From the NCBI GenBank assembly GCA_937907305.1, contig CALERQ010000136.1, positions 1 through 23,784 on the forward strand: DNA of 23,784 bases, in the 5' to 3' direction. Below the pieces are notes generated by a model that saw only the letters and a program-made list of their open reading frames with translations, was not told the DNA's origin and did not search any database. Every line of letters begins with the position of its first letter. Within the stretch, counting starts at the first letter, position 1. The position numbers and the translations under genes were made by a program. Positions 1 through 7,196 of the stretch are shown here, piece after piece. The DNA comes from an uncultured Clostridia bacterium. GTDB lineage: Bacteria; Bacillota; Clostridia; Oscillospirales; Ruminococcaceae.

Positions 1-947
1 AGGGCATTGGGGTTGCTCTTGGCATTGGTTCCGGGCGCTACGCCAAAGAAGCCGTACTCGGGATTGACAGCCCAAAGACGGCCATCGGGACCGATGCGCA
101 GCCAGGCGATATCATCGCCGACACACCAGGCCTTGTAGCCCATTTCGGCATACTTCTTGGGCGGGATGAGCATAGCCAGGTTGGTCTTGCCGCAGGCGGA
201 GGGGAAAGCGGCGGTAACATACTTGGTCTCGCCTTCGGGATTTTCGATGCCAAGGATGAGCATGTGCTCGGCCATCCAGCCTTCGGTCTTGGCCTGGAAG
301 GAAGCGATGCGCAGGGCAAAGCACTTTTTGCCCAGCAGCACATTGCCGCCGTAGCCGGAATTGATGCTCCAGATGGTGTTATCCTCCGGGAAGTGGACGA
401 TGTAGCGATCCTCCTCGCTGAGGTCCTTCTTGGCATGCAGGCCCTTGACGAAATCATCGCTGTCGCCCAGGAAATCCAGAACCTTCTGGCCGATGCGGGT
501 CATGATGGCCATGGAAAGAACAACATAGATGGAATCGGTCAGCTCAAAGCCTACCTTGGCAAAGGGGGAACCAACATGCGCCATGCAGTAGGGAATGACA
601 TACATGGTGCGGCCCTTCATGGAGCCATCAAAGAGCTTGCCCAGCTTCTCGTAGGTCTCCTTGGGGTCCATCCAGTTATTTGTGGGACCGGCGTCCTCTT
701 TATTGCGGGTGCAGATGAAGGTACGGCCTTCTACGCGGGCTACATCATTGACCGCGGAACGGTGCAGATAGCAGCCGGGCAGCTTTTCCTCATTCAGCTT
801 GATCATCTCGCCGGTGGAGCAGGCTTCGGCGCGCAGCGCCTCCAGCTGTTCCTCGCTGCCATCGATCCAGACGACCTTATCGGGCTTGGTGAGGGCGACC
901 ATTTCATCTACCCACTTGAGAACGGATTGATTGGAAGTCAGTGCCAT
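1..947 (-). CDS. pckG: Phosphoenolpyruvate carboxykinase (GTP), 5' part, runs off the window
   Basis: The visible part is the first 315 residues of a family of about 600; the rest lies beyond the left edge. PEPCK interconverts oxaloacetate and phosphoenolpyruvate with GTP/GDP in the cytosol, linking C4 acids to glycolysis or gluconeogenesis. The GTP-class signature FPSACGKTNLAM is present with its active-site Cys near residue 252, followed by the WCVGDDIAWLR and NPEYGFFGVAPGT blocks typical of this class and absent from ATP-type enzymes. The N-terminal ILxWVDE-like start and the CTRNKEDAGPTNNW segment also fit. The start ATG at 945-947 has GGGAGA about 8 nt upstream. A TATAAT -10 box lies at 1001-1006, and a small hairpin (971-985, ACCGGG/CCCGGT) sits in the 5' UTR. 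It appears monocistronic, with its own promoter downstream of tsaD. The family call is secure. Confidence 0.95.
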   Translation of the reverse strand, partial: MALTSNQSVLKWVDEMVALTKPDKVVWIDGSEEQLEALRAEACSTGEMIKLNEEKLPGCYLHRSAVNDVARVEGRTFICTRNKEDAGPTNNWMDPKETYEKLGKLFDGSMKGRTMYVIPYCMAHVGSPFAKVGFELTDSIYVVLSMAIMTRIGQKVLDFLGDSDDFVKGLHAKKDLSEEDRYIVHFPEDNTIWSINSGYGGNVLLGKKCFALRIASFQAKTEGWMAEHMLILGIENPEGETKYVTAAFPSACGKTNLAMLIPPKKYAEMGYKAWCVGDDIAWLRIGPDGRLWAVNPEYGFFGVAPGTNAKSNPNA

Positions 948-1000
948 TTTTATATCTCCCTTCTGATGATACCGGGAAACCCGGTCATTTTTACGCAACT

Positions 1001-1029
1001 ATTATACCCTATCCCCGCGGGAAATGCTA
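1001..1029 (-). promoter_or_regulatory. Probable sigma-A promoter of pckG
   Basis: Reading the minus strand, a perfect TATAAT (1001-1006) lies 17 nt from a weak -35 TAGCAT (1024-1029). The -10 is followed by a 5' UTR of about 50 nt containing a GGG-AAA-CCC type hairpin at 971-985. The -35 is poor, so the promoter is called mainly from the -10 and its position. Confidence 0.55.
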
Positions 1030-1082
1030 CCACCAAATTTGTTAAGTTTCCGCGAACGGAAAAAGTGCGGGCGAATAAGTCC

Positions 1083-2099
1083 CTATGTCCCAAACTGTTC
1101 GGTGATCTCCATGGTGGGCAGACCATTGAGAGATTCATCCGCCGTATGACCGGCCAGATACTCGTAATAAGCCTGCGCGCCGATCATGGCGGCGTTATCC
1201 CCGGTGAGGGAAAGCGGCGGCATGTAAAGCTGCCAGCCCTTTTCGGCACAGCCCTGCTGGGCACGCTGCCGCAGCCAGCTATTGGCGGAAACACCGCCGG
1301 CCAGCACGATTTTATCACAGCCATAGCGTTCGGCGGCCAGGGCAGTCTTCTGCCACAGGATCTCGCTGACATGGCAGCAGAAGCTGGCGGCGAGATCGGC
1401 CGGGACCAGCGGCTGGCCCTTCTGCTCAGCATTGTGCGCCAGATTGATGACCGCTGTTTTGAGCCCCGAAAAGGAGAAATTGAATTCGCCTTCGGCATGG
1501 GGGGTGGGCAGCGGATAGGCATGGGGATCGCCCTCGTGGGAGATGGCATCCAGTGCCACGCCGCCAGGATAAGGAAGACCGACACAGCGGGCGGCTTTAT
1601 CGAAGGCTTCGCCCGCGGCGTCATCGGTGGTGCGGCCCAGGATGGTATAGTCGCAATAATCCCGTACCAATACGATATGGCTGTGCCCGCCGCTGACGAT
1701 AAGGGCCAAAAAGGGCGGCTCCAGCTCGGGGTGGGCCAGGTAATTAGCGGCCACATGGCCGCGGATATGGTGAACCGGGATGAGGGGCTTTTCCGCCGAA
1801 AGCGCTAAGCCCTTGGCGAAATTGACCCCCACCAGCACCGCACCGATCAGGCCGGGGGCCGCGGTAACGGCCACGGCATCCACTTCGCGGGCAGATAGCC
1901 CTGCCTGCTCCAGCGCTTCAGCGGTCACACCGCAGATGGATTCGATATGACGGCGGGAGGCGATCTCCGGGACAACGCCGCCGTAGAGCTTGTGTTCCTC
2001 CACCTGTGTGTGGATAACCGAGGAACAGATCTTCCGGCCATCCTCGATGACCGCGGCGGCGGTCTCATCGCAGCTGGATTCGATACTGAGAATTTTCAT
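1083..2099 (-). CDS. tsaD: tRNA N6-adenosine threonylcarbamoyltransferase TsaD
   Basis: This 338-residue protein has the normal length for TsaD (Gcp/YgjD/Kae1), the ASKHA-fold enzyme that transfers the threonylcarbamoyl group from TC-AMP to A37 of ANN-decoding tRNAs. The N-terminal ILSIESSCDETAAAV motif, the metal-binding His pair (H111 and H115 in HHIRGH), the IVSGGHSH nucleotide loop and the C-terminal GGVSANSWLR and LTGDNAAMIG motifs are all present. It is the last gene of a minus-strand run with rimI and a small membrane protein upstream, only 12 nt after the latter. Its partners TsaB and TsaE, often next to rimI-tsaD in Firmicutes, are not in this window. A GGAG in the 12-nt gap serves as ribosome binding site. 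Confidence 0.97.
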   Translation of the reverse strand: MKILSIESSCDETAAAVIEDGRKICSSVIHTQVEEHKLYGGVVPEIASRRHIESICGVTAEALEQAGLSAREVDAVAVTAAPGLIGAVLVGVNFAKGLALSAEKPLIPVHHIRGHVAANYLAHPELEPPFLALIVSGGHSHIVLVRDYCDYTILGRTTDDAAGEAFDKAARCVGLPYPGGVALDAISHEGDPHAYPLPTPHAEGEFNFSFSGLKTAVINLAHNAEQKGQPLVPADLAASFCCHVSEILWQKTALAAERYGCDKIVLAGGVSANSWLRQRAQQGCAEKGWQLYMPPLSLTGDNAAMIGAQAYYEYLAGHTADESLNGLPTMEITEQFGT

Positions 2100-2111
2100 A
2101 CGGGCTCCGGC

Positions 2112-2339
2112 TTAATCCTCTTTTTTGTGATGATGACGGGCAATGCGGCGGACCAGGCGGCTGATGCGCCAGAACAGGAACAGCCCAGCCAGGAGGATAA
2201 CACCGGCTTTTTTCAGCTTATCCAGCGAAAGCTGATTGCTGACGAAAACGACCTCGGGGTGGTTGCCCTCGGCATCCTCACGGGTGACGACCAGACCGTT
2301 TTTGCGGCCCCAGTAAAAGTGGATGGGATTCTTTTTCAT
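2112..2339 (-). CDS. Small single-span membrane protein, unknown function
   Basis: This is a 75-residue protein. The first 40 residues are polar (MKKNPIHFYWGRKNGLVV...). One hydrophobic segment at about residues 44-57 (AGVILLAGLFLFW) follows, and the tail is strongly basic and histidine-rich (RLVRRIARHHHKKED), which would favour a cytoplasmic C-terminus. A clear AAGGAG ribosome binding site precedes the ATG. It sits 22 nt after rimI and 12 nt before tsaD in the same direction, so it is almost certainly translated from the same message. I do not recognise a family. The ribosome binding site and tight packing argue that it is a real gene. Confidence 0.75.
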   Translation of the reverse strand: MKKNPIHFYWGRKNGLVVTREDAEGNHPEVVFVSNQLSLDKLKKAGVILLAGLFLFWRISRLVRRIARHHHKKED

Positions 2340-2361
2340 AGTGATACACTCCTTTTTATTT

Positions 2362-2808
2362 TTACTCAGTTAGAGTGACTGTCATCAGTATAGCATCTTC
2401 TATCGGCGCAGTATAGTAGTTTTTGCGGCGTCCTACCGGGACAAAGTTATTTTTTTGGTAAAGGGCAATGGCCGGGGTGTTGTTTTCCCGCACCTCCAGC
2501 GTAACGGTGGCAAGACCAAGGTTCTTCACCCGATACAGCAGCTCGTTGATCAGGGCATCAGCGATGCCCCGGCGGCGATGAGCGGGGAAAACCGCCACAT
2601 TGGTGATGCCGCCCTCATCCAGCACATATTCCATGCCAAGGTAGCCAAGAGGCTCCCCTGCCTGCTCCGCTAAAAGGAACAGCGAACGGCCGTTGCCAAG
2701 TGTTTCAGCCAGGCTTTTTTCGCTCCATGGGTGGGCAAAGCAGGCCAGTTCCAAAGCGGCGAGGGCGGGCAGGTCGCTTTCGGCCGCAGGGCGGATGGTA
2801 ATGGGCAT
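2362..2808 (-). CDS. rimI: Ribosomal-protein-alanine N-acetyltransferase (RimI-type GNAT)
   Basis: This 148-residue GNAT protein has normal RimI length. RimI acetylates the N-terminal alanine of ribosomal protein S18 with acetyl-CoA. Diagnostic features are the IRPAAESDLPALAALE N-terminus, the CFAHPWSEKSL segment typical of RimI, the acetyl-CoA loop HRRRGIADALINEL at about residues 78-91, and the VRENNTPAIALYQKNNFVPVGRRKNYY block. The start ATG has AAGGAG about 9 nt upstream. It lies between polA (upstream) and the small membrane gene and tsaD (downstream). The rimI-tsaD association is common in bacteria and supports the call over a generic GNAT. A three-hairpin repeat element occupies the gap before its start. 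Confidence 0.9.
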   Translation of the reverse strand: MPITIRPAAESDLPALAALELACFAHPWSEKSLAETLGNGRSLFLLAEQAGEPLGYLGMEYVLDEGGITNVAVFPAHRRRGIADALINELLYRVKNLGLATVTLEVRENNTPAIALYQKNNFVPVGRRKNYYTAPIEDAILMTVTLTE

Positions 2809-2861
2809 GGGGTTGAGCTCCTTTCGGGATGGATGGGGCGGGTTTCCGCAGGGGGCAGGGC

Positions 2862-2940
2862 GGGCCGCAGGCCCGGCGGCGCAGCCGCCGACGCAGGCGG
2901 AGCCTGCGTGCCCCCGCGAAGCGGGGGCGGCCTGCGGCCC
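2862..2940. repeat. Three-hairpin GNA-triloop element, copy 1 (polA-rimI gap)
   Basis: Outer inverted arms lie at 2862-2874 (GGGCCGCAGGCCC) and 2929-2940. Between them three hairpins are packed end to end: 2875-2889 (loop GCA), 2891-2909 (loop GGA) and 2910-2928 (loop GAA), with 6-8 bp GC-rich stems and C-G closing pairs. All three internal loops read GNA on the plus strand, the reverse of most other copies. The tail CTGCGGCTTGCAGAAA just to the right is shared with copy 2. The element separates polA from rimI and would be transcribed if they are one operon. Confidence 0.9.
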
Positions 2941-2972
2941 GATCCTGCGGCTTGCAGAAATTCATTGGAAGA

Positions 2973-5561
2973 TCAGTGGGCTTCGCCCCAGGTCTTGCCG
3001 ACTTTGGCATCCACCAAAAGCGGAACAGCCAGTGAAGCGGCGGACTCCATCTCTTGGCGCACCAGCTCCCGCACCTGCTCGGCGGATTCCTGCGGGGTCT
3101 CAACAATGAGCTCATCGTGGACCTGCAAAATGAGGCGGGCGGCGGGGACTTCCGCCTTCAGGCGGCGGTACACCCGCACCATGGCAATCTTGATAATATC
3201 GGCGGCGGTGCCCTGGATGGGAGCGTTCATCGCCACCCGCTCACCAAAGGCGCGCTGCACCCGGTTGGAGGCTTTCAGCTCCGGCAGGGGGCGGCGGCGG
3301 CCAAACAGCGTTTCGGCATAGCCTTTTTCCTTGGCGTCCTCTATGGCACGCTCCAGGTAGGCGGCAATGCCGCTGTAAGTTTTTTTGTAATTCTTGATGT
3401 AGGTATCGGCCTCCTGCATCGAAACACCGATATCCCGGGAAAGGGAGAAGGCGCCGATACCATAGACGATGCCAAAATTGACCGCCTTGGCGCGGGAACG
3501 CATCTGCGGGGTGACAAAGGCCTCCGGCAGATCGAATACCTGTGCGGCGGTACGGGTGTGGATATCCACCCCCTCCCGAAAGGCTTCGATCATGGCGCTG
3601 TCATTGGCCAGGGCCGCCAGCACCCGCAGCTCGATCTGGGAATAGTCAGCATCCACCAGCAGGTTGCCCTCCTCCGCTTCGAAGAAATCCCGCATACGGC
3701 TGCCGGGTTCGGTACGGATGGGAATATTCTGCATGTTGGGCTCCGCACTGCTGATGCGGCCGGTGCGGGTGTCGGTCTGACGGAACACCGAGCGGATGCG
3801 GCTATCGGGACCGATGGTGTCCTTGAGTCCCTCCACATAGGTGGATGAGAGCTTTTTGTACTTGCGGTACTCCAGTATCTTGCTGATGATAGGGTGATAG
3901 GGGATCAGCTCCTCCAGTACCTCGGCATTGGTGGAATAGCCGCTCTTGGTTTTCTTTTTGGCAGGCAGCTCCAGCTTGCCAAACAGAACATCGCCCAGCT
4001 GCTTGGGAGAATTGATATTGAACTTGCCGCCGGCCAGCTGATAGATCTCCTGCTCCAGCTGGACGGTCAGACTATCCAGGTAGATGCCAAACTCCCGCAG
4101 CCCCTCGCGGTCGATGCGAAAGCCGGTGAGCTCCATCGAGGCCAGCACCTCGCAGAGGGGCTGTTCCACCTCCCGCAGCAGCTTTTGCTGGCCGTTCGCT
4201 TCCAGCTCCCGCTCCAGCAGGGGAGAAAGCGCCGCAAGGCCCAGGCATTCCCGTGCCAGCGGCAGCAGCTTCTGCGGGGCTTCCGCCGCGGGGAGGGAAA
4301 GCCCATGCTGGGCCAGCTGGCGCTCCACGGCGTAGTCACTGGCATTGGGGTTGAGCAGATACCCGGCCAGGCCGGTATCCAGCCACAGGGCGGCAAAGGT
4401 ATTATTCACCTTTAGCGCCGCTTTATAATAGGGCTTGGCATCGGCGGTGATTTTGGGATTAGGCAAAGCAAATATTTCCTGCCATAGGGCAGCAGCGGGG
4501 GCTTCGCACCCGCATAGCTGCTCCCCGCAAAAGACACAGAGGGCAGAGGGCGTGCCATCCTCCGCCCAGTGGGCCGAAAGGATGAGCGGGGTCTCCTTGC
4601 CCCAGGCGGCAAGGTCGGTTTCTTCGGTGAGCGGGGCAAAGGTCACAGCGGGAGCCGCTTCCTCCGCCGCAGGTTCCTCCGGCATCGTTTCCGGGGCGGT
4701 AAGGCCCAGCCGTGTAATCAGGCGGTTGAGCTCCAGCCGGGAAAGGAAGGCATAAAGGGCGTCCTCCTGCCGGGGCTGGGGCTTCAGCTCGCTCCACTGG
4801 GGCACCGGCACCTCGCAGCAGATGGTGCCCAGCTCCCGGCTGAGGGCGGCGGATTCCCGGCCTTCAGTCAGCTTTTTGCGGAGCGCCGGGGTCAGCTCCA
4901 GTTCCTCCAGGTGGGCATAGATATATTCGATGGTATGATACTTTTGGATAAGGGTCAAGGCGCCCTTTTCCCCAATGCCGGGCACGCCGGGAATGTTATC
5001 GGAGGGATCGCCCATCAGGGCCTTGACCTCGATCATCTCCTGGGGCGTTACACCGTATTTTTCGCGAATGGCGGCAGGATCCATCCTCTCGTAAACGGCG
5101 CCCTGCGGGGCGGTCTTAGCCAGGATAACGCTGACCTTTTCGGTGATAAGCTGGAGAGAGTCGCGGTCGCCGGTGCAGATAAGGACGGTATCACCGTTCT
5201 GCTCTCCCTGCCGGGCCAGGCTGCCCAGGATATCATCCGCCTCGTAGCCCTCTACCTCCAGAATGGGATAGCCCAAAAGCCGCAGCATCTCCTTGACCAG
5301 CGGCATCTGCTGGCGCAGTTCCTCCGGCATGCCCTTGCGGGTGCCCTTGTACTGGTCGTACATCTTGTGCCGGAAGGTGGGCGCGTGCAAGTCGAACGCA
5401 AAGGCGACCGCATCCGGCTTCTGCTCCTCGATGAGCTTATAAACAATATTGAAAAAGCCATAAACGGCATTGGTATAGGTGCCCTCCCGGGTAGAGAGCA
5501 GCCGCACGCCGTAAAAGGCACGGTTGACGATACTATTGGCATCAAAGGCAAGGACTTTCAT
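2973..5561 (-). CDS. polA: DNA polymerase I
   Basis: This 862-residue family A polymerase fills gaps and removes RNA primers in lagging-strand synthesis and repair. The N-terminal 5'-3' exonuclease domain (about 1-290) carries FDANSIVNRAFYG, the EVEGYEADDILG metal motif, TGDRDSLQL and the GDPSDNIPGVPGIGEKGA helix-hairpin-helix. The middle domain (about 300-470) lacks a recognisable 3'-5' exonuclease DxE motif, so proofreading is probably lost, as in Bacillus and Thermus enzymes. The polymerase domain has motif A DADYSQIELR (D639), motif B RAKAVNFGIVYG and motif C QVHDELIVE (D816), giving both catalytic aspartates. The ATG at 5559-5561 follows AAGGAGG, and a TATAAT lies about 50 nt upstream. 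It heads the run leading to rimI and tsaD. Confidence 0.98.
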   Translation of the reverse strand: MKVLAFDANSIVNRAFYGVRLLSTREGTYTNAVYGFFNIVYKLIEEQKPDAVAFAFDLHAPTFRHKMYDQYKGTRKGMPEELRQQMPLVKEMLRLLGYPILEVEGYEADDILGSLARQGEQNGDTVLICTGDRDSLQLITEKVSVILAKTAPQGAVYERMDPAAIREKYGVTPQEMIEVKALMGDPSDNIPGVPGIGEKGALTLIQKYHTIEYIYAHLEELELTPALRKKLTEGRESAALSRELGTICCEVPVPQWSELKPQPRQEDALYAFLSRLELNRLITRLGLTAPETMPEEPAAEEAAPAVTFAPLTEETDLAAWGKETPLILSAHWAEDGTPSALCVFCGEQLCGCEAPAAALWQEIFALPNPKITADAKPYYKAALKVNNTFAALWLDTGLAGYLLNPNASDYAVERQLAQHGLSLPAAEAPQKLLPLARECLGLAALSPLLERELEANGQQKLLREVEQPLCEVLASMELTGFRIDREGLREFGIYLDSLTVQLEQEIYQLAGGKFNINSPKQLGDVLFGKLELPAKKKTKSGYSTNAEVLEELIPYHPIISKILEYRKYKKLSSTYVEGLKDTIGPDSRIRSVFRQTDTRTGRISSAEPNMQNIPIRTEPGSRMRDFFEAEEGNLLVDADYSQIELRVLAALANDSAMIEAFREGVDIHTRTAAQVFDLPEAFVTPQMRSRAKAVNFGIVYGIGAFSLSRDIGVSMQEADTYIKNYKKTYSGIAAYLERAIEDAKEKGYAETLFGRRRPLPELKASNRVQRAFGERVAMNAPIQGTAADIIKIAMVRVYRRLKAEVPAARLILQVHDELIVETPQESAEQVRELVRQEMESAASLAVPLLVDAKVGKTWGEAH

Positions 5562-5608
5562 GGTGGGCCTCCTTGTGGGGGAGATTTGAGAACATACTTT
5601 GATATTTT

Positions 5609-5614
5609 ATTATA
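5609..5614 (-). promoter_or_regulatory. -10 box of the polA promoter
   Basis: On the minus strand GGTATAATAAAA gives a perfect TATAAT about 50 nt before the polA start. I see no good -35 at 17 nt (TTCCCT-like), so the promoter is called on the -10 and position only. Confidence 0.5.
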
Positions 5615-5639
5615 CCATATCCTGCCCCGGAGGGAAAGC

Positions 5640-5655
5640 AAAATCCCGGGATTTT
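5640..5655. promoter_or_regulatory. 16-bp perfect palindrome between divergent promoters
   Basis: AAAATCCCGGGATTTT is a perfect 16-bp palindrome lying between the polA -10 (5609-5614) and the -35 of the flavoprotein gene (5673-5678). It would cover the polA -35 region. It could be a repressor operator acting on one or both divergent genes, or chance. There is no T-tract pattern that would make it a terminator for either gene. Confidence 0.35.
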
Positions 5656-5672
5656 AGGCGGAACGGCGGAAT

Positions 5673-5701
5673 TTGTGCCGCAATGCTAAATCTGCTATAA
5701 T
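5673..5701 (+). promoter_or_regulatory. Sigma-A promoter of the NimA-like gene
   Basis: TTGTGC (5673-5678) and a perfect TATAAT (5696-5701) are separated by exactly 17 nt. They lie 26 nt before the start codon, whose GGAGG is at 5716-5720. Confidence 0.75.
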
Positions 5702-5727
5702 GAAGAAAAACTGCCGGAGGGAATAGT

Positions 5728-6201
5728 ATGGAAGAAATGCGCCGGAAAGACCGGGAAATAACAGAGCTGGAGACCGTCAAGGAGATCATCCGCCAGTGCG
5801 ATGTGCTGCGGCTGGGACTGGCTGATGGAGACTACCCCTATATTGTACCGGTGAACTTTGGCTGGGAGGAAAAAGAGGGGCGGCTGTATTTCTACCTGCA
5901 CGGGGCGGGTGAAGGCCGCAAAGCGGAACTGCTGCGGCAAAAAGGGATTTGCTCCTTCCAGATGGATTGCGGCCACCGGGTGGTGCAGCTGCCGGGGCAC
6001 GGCATTACCACACGGTACGGCTGTGTAATGGGCAAGGCGGCTGTTACCCCGCTGACCGAGGAAGAAAAGCCCCTTGCCATGCGGCTTTTAATCGACCGGT
6101 ACCTGCCCGACGCACCGGGCTGCCCGCCGCAGGCCATGGCCCGCACTGCCATGTGGCGGCTGGAGGTGACCGACTGGAGCGCCAAGGAGAATAAGGACTG
6201 A
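5728..6201 (+). CDS. Pyridoxamine 5'-phosphate oxidase-like flavoprotein (NimA family)
   Basis: This 157-residue protein belongs to the FMN-binding split-barrel superfamily. The MRRKDREITELETVKEII opening, then LRLGLADGDYPYIVPVNFGW, LYFYLHGAGEGRKAELLRQ and CSFQMDCGH, are characteristic of the NimA/5-nitroimidazole-reductase-like group common in anaerobes. Some members inactivate nitroimidazoles; most have no proven substrate, so resistance is not implied. A downstream in-frame ATG at 5737 would give the MRRKDRE start usual in this family. The ATG at 5728 is chosen because it sits 7 nt after GGAGG, while the other would be 16 nt away. Transcription is divergent from polA with its own promoter. 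Confidence 0.88.
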   Translation: MEEMRRKDREITELETVKEIIRQCDVLRLGLADGDYPYIVPVNFGWEEKEGRLYFYLHGAGEGRKAELLRQKGICSFQMDCGHRVVQLPGHGITTRYGCVMGKAAVTPLTEEEKPLAMRLLIDRYLPDAPGCPPQAMARTAMWRLEVTDWSAKENKD

Positions 6202-6240
6202 GCCGCCCGCCACCCGCTTTTCTTTTTCGGGCTGGCATGG

Positions 6241-6246
6241 TACAAT
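6241..6246 (+). promoter_or_regulatory. Candidate -10 box upstream of trmO
   Basis: TACAAT follows GGCATGG, with only a pyrimidine-rich, non-canonical -35 region (TTTTCT). If it is used, the whole of repeat copy 2 (6272-6355) lies inside the trmO 5' UTR. Confidence 0.45.
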
Positions 6247-6271
6247 AAGGGCAGCATTTGCGGCCCGGGGC

Positions 6272-6355
6272 GGGCCCGCAGGGCAACCCATCCTCCGGAT
6301 GGGTTTGGCGGCTGCGCCGCCCACGCCCGCCTGCGGCGGGCGGCCCTGCGGGCCC
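6272..6355. repeat. Three-hairpin GNA-triloop element, copy 2 (trmO leader)
   Basis: Perfect 13-bp outer arms lie at 6272-6284 and 6343-6355. They enclose hairpins 6285-6305 (9-bp stem, loop TCC), 6307-6321 (6 bp, loop TGC) and 6324-6342 (8 bp, loop TGC). Loops read GGA/GCA/GCA on the minus strand. The tail CCTGCGGCTTGCAGAAAT matches copy 1. The element ends about 36 nt before the trmO start codon. Confidence 0.92.
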
Positions 6356-6391
6356 TATCCCTGCGGCTTGCAGAAATCATGGGGAGGAGCC

Positions 6392-7090
6392 ATGGAACAA
6401 TCAACTGTCATTCAAGTAATCGCGGAGATCCGCAGCGACTTTCCCACCAAATTTGGCATCCCGCGGCAGAGCGGACTGGTGCCGGAACTGGAAGCGCTGG
6501 TGGTATTCCGGCCGGAATACCGGATACCGGAAGCGCTACGAGGAATCGAGGGGTACAGCCACCTGTGGCTGCTGTGGGAATTTTCCGAGACGAAGCGGGA
6601 AGGCTGGCGGCCCACCGTGCGGCCGCCCCGGCTGGGCGGCAATCGGCGGGTCGGGGTCTTTGCCAGCCGGTCGCCATTCCGCCCCAATGCCATTGGGCTT
6701 TCCTGCGTTAGGCTGCTGGGGGTGGAGCACCACCCGGAATGGGGCATGGTACTGCGGGTAGCCGGGGCCGATCTGATGAACGGCACCCCTATTTATGATG
6801 TAAAGCCCTATCTGCCCCATGCCGATTGCCACCCGGAGGCCACCGGGGGATATTCCGCCAAGGGACTAGCGCATGTCCTTACGGTGGTGCTGCCGCCGGA
6901 ATGGGAAGAAAAAATTCCGGCGAAGCACCGGGCTGCCCTGCGGGCGGTACTGGCGCAGGACCCCCGCCCGGCTTACCAGCAGGATAGTGACCGGGTATAT
7001 GGCTTTCCCTTTGCCGGGCTGGAGGTGCGCTTTACCGTGGCGGGCGATGTGCTGACGGTCTGCGGCATTTCCCCTGCCGAAAAAGCGTGA
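6392..7090 (+). CDS. trmO: tRNA (t6A37) N6-methyltransferase TrmO (TsaA/YaeB family)
   Basis: The 232-residue product is full length for TrmO. It uses S-adenosylmethionine to methylate t6A37, giving m6t6A in threonine tRNAs, so it acts on the product of TsaD. Family blocks are IRSDFPTKFGIPRQSG, GIEGYSHLWLLWEFSE, RPPRLGGNRRVGVFASRSPFRPN, GADLMNGTPIYDVKPYLPHAD and the C-terminal DPRPAYQ plus YGFPFAGLEVRF. The frame stays open back to 6299, but that stretch is translated repeat element. The ATG at 6392 is chosen because GGGGAGGAG directly precedes it and homologues begin near there. An isolated ATG at 6379 is out of frame. Confidence 0.93.
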   Translation: MEQSTVIQVIAEIRSDFPTKFGIPRQSGLVPELEALVVFRPEYRIPEALRGIEGYSHLWLLWEFSETKREGWRPTVRPPRLGGNRRVGVFASRSPFRPNAIGLSCVRLLGVEHHPEWGMVLRVAGADLMNGTPIYDVKPYLPHADCHPEATGGYSAKGLAHVLTVVLPPEWEEKIPAKHRAALRAVLAQDPRPAYQQDSDRVYGFPFAGLEVRFTVAGDVLTVCGISPAEKA

Positions 7091-7118
7091 ACGATTTGTA
7101 AAAAGGACGGCGGGAGCA

Positions 7119-7148
7119 TTGCTTTTCCCCCGCCCTTTCGGTTATGAT
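7119..7148 (+). promoter_or_regulatory. Promoter of the patatin-like gene
   Basis: TTGCTT (7119-7124), 18 nt, TATGAT (7143-7148), about 48 nt before the start codon. Both boxes are near consensus although the spacer is one longer than ideal. Confidence 0.6.
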
Positions 7149-7196
7149 GAAGATGGAAAAGAATCTGCTGTGGATAGATGAAAGGAGAGCATCACT

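Noticed and set aside
264..1808. Long open frame on the plus strand opposite pckG and tsaD
   Set aside because: It spans two well-supported minus-strand genes and their promoter gap and has no family motif. It is a codon-bias shadow in GC-rich DNA.
6299..6391. In-frame N-terminal extension of trmO
   Set aside because: The extra residues are a translation of repeat copy 2 (Gly/Ala/Pro/Cys-rich), and a good ribosome binding site directly precedes ATG 6392.
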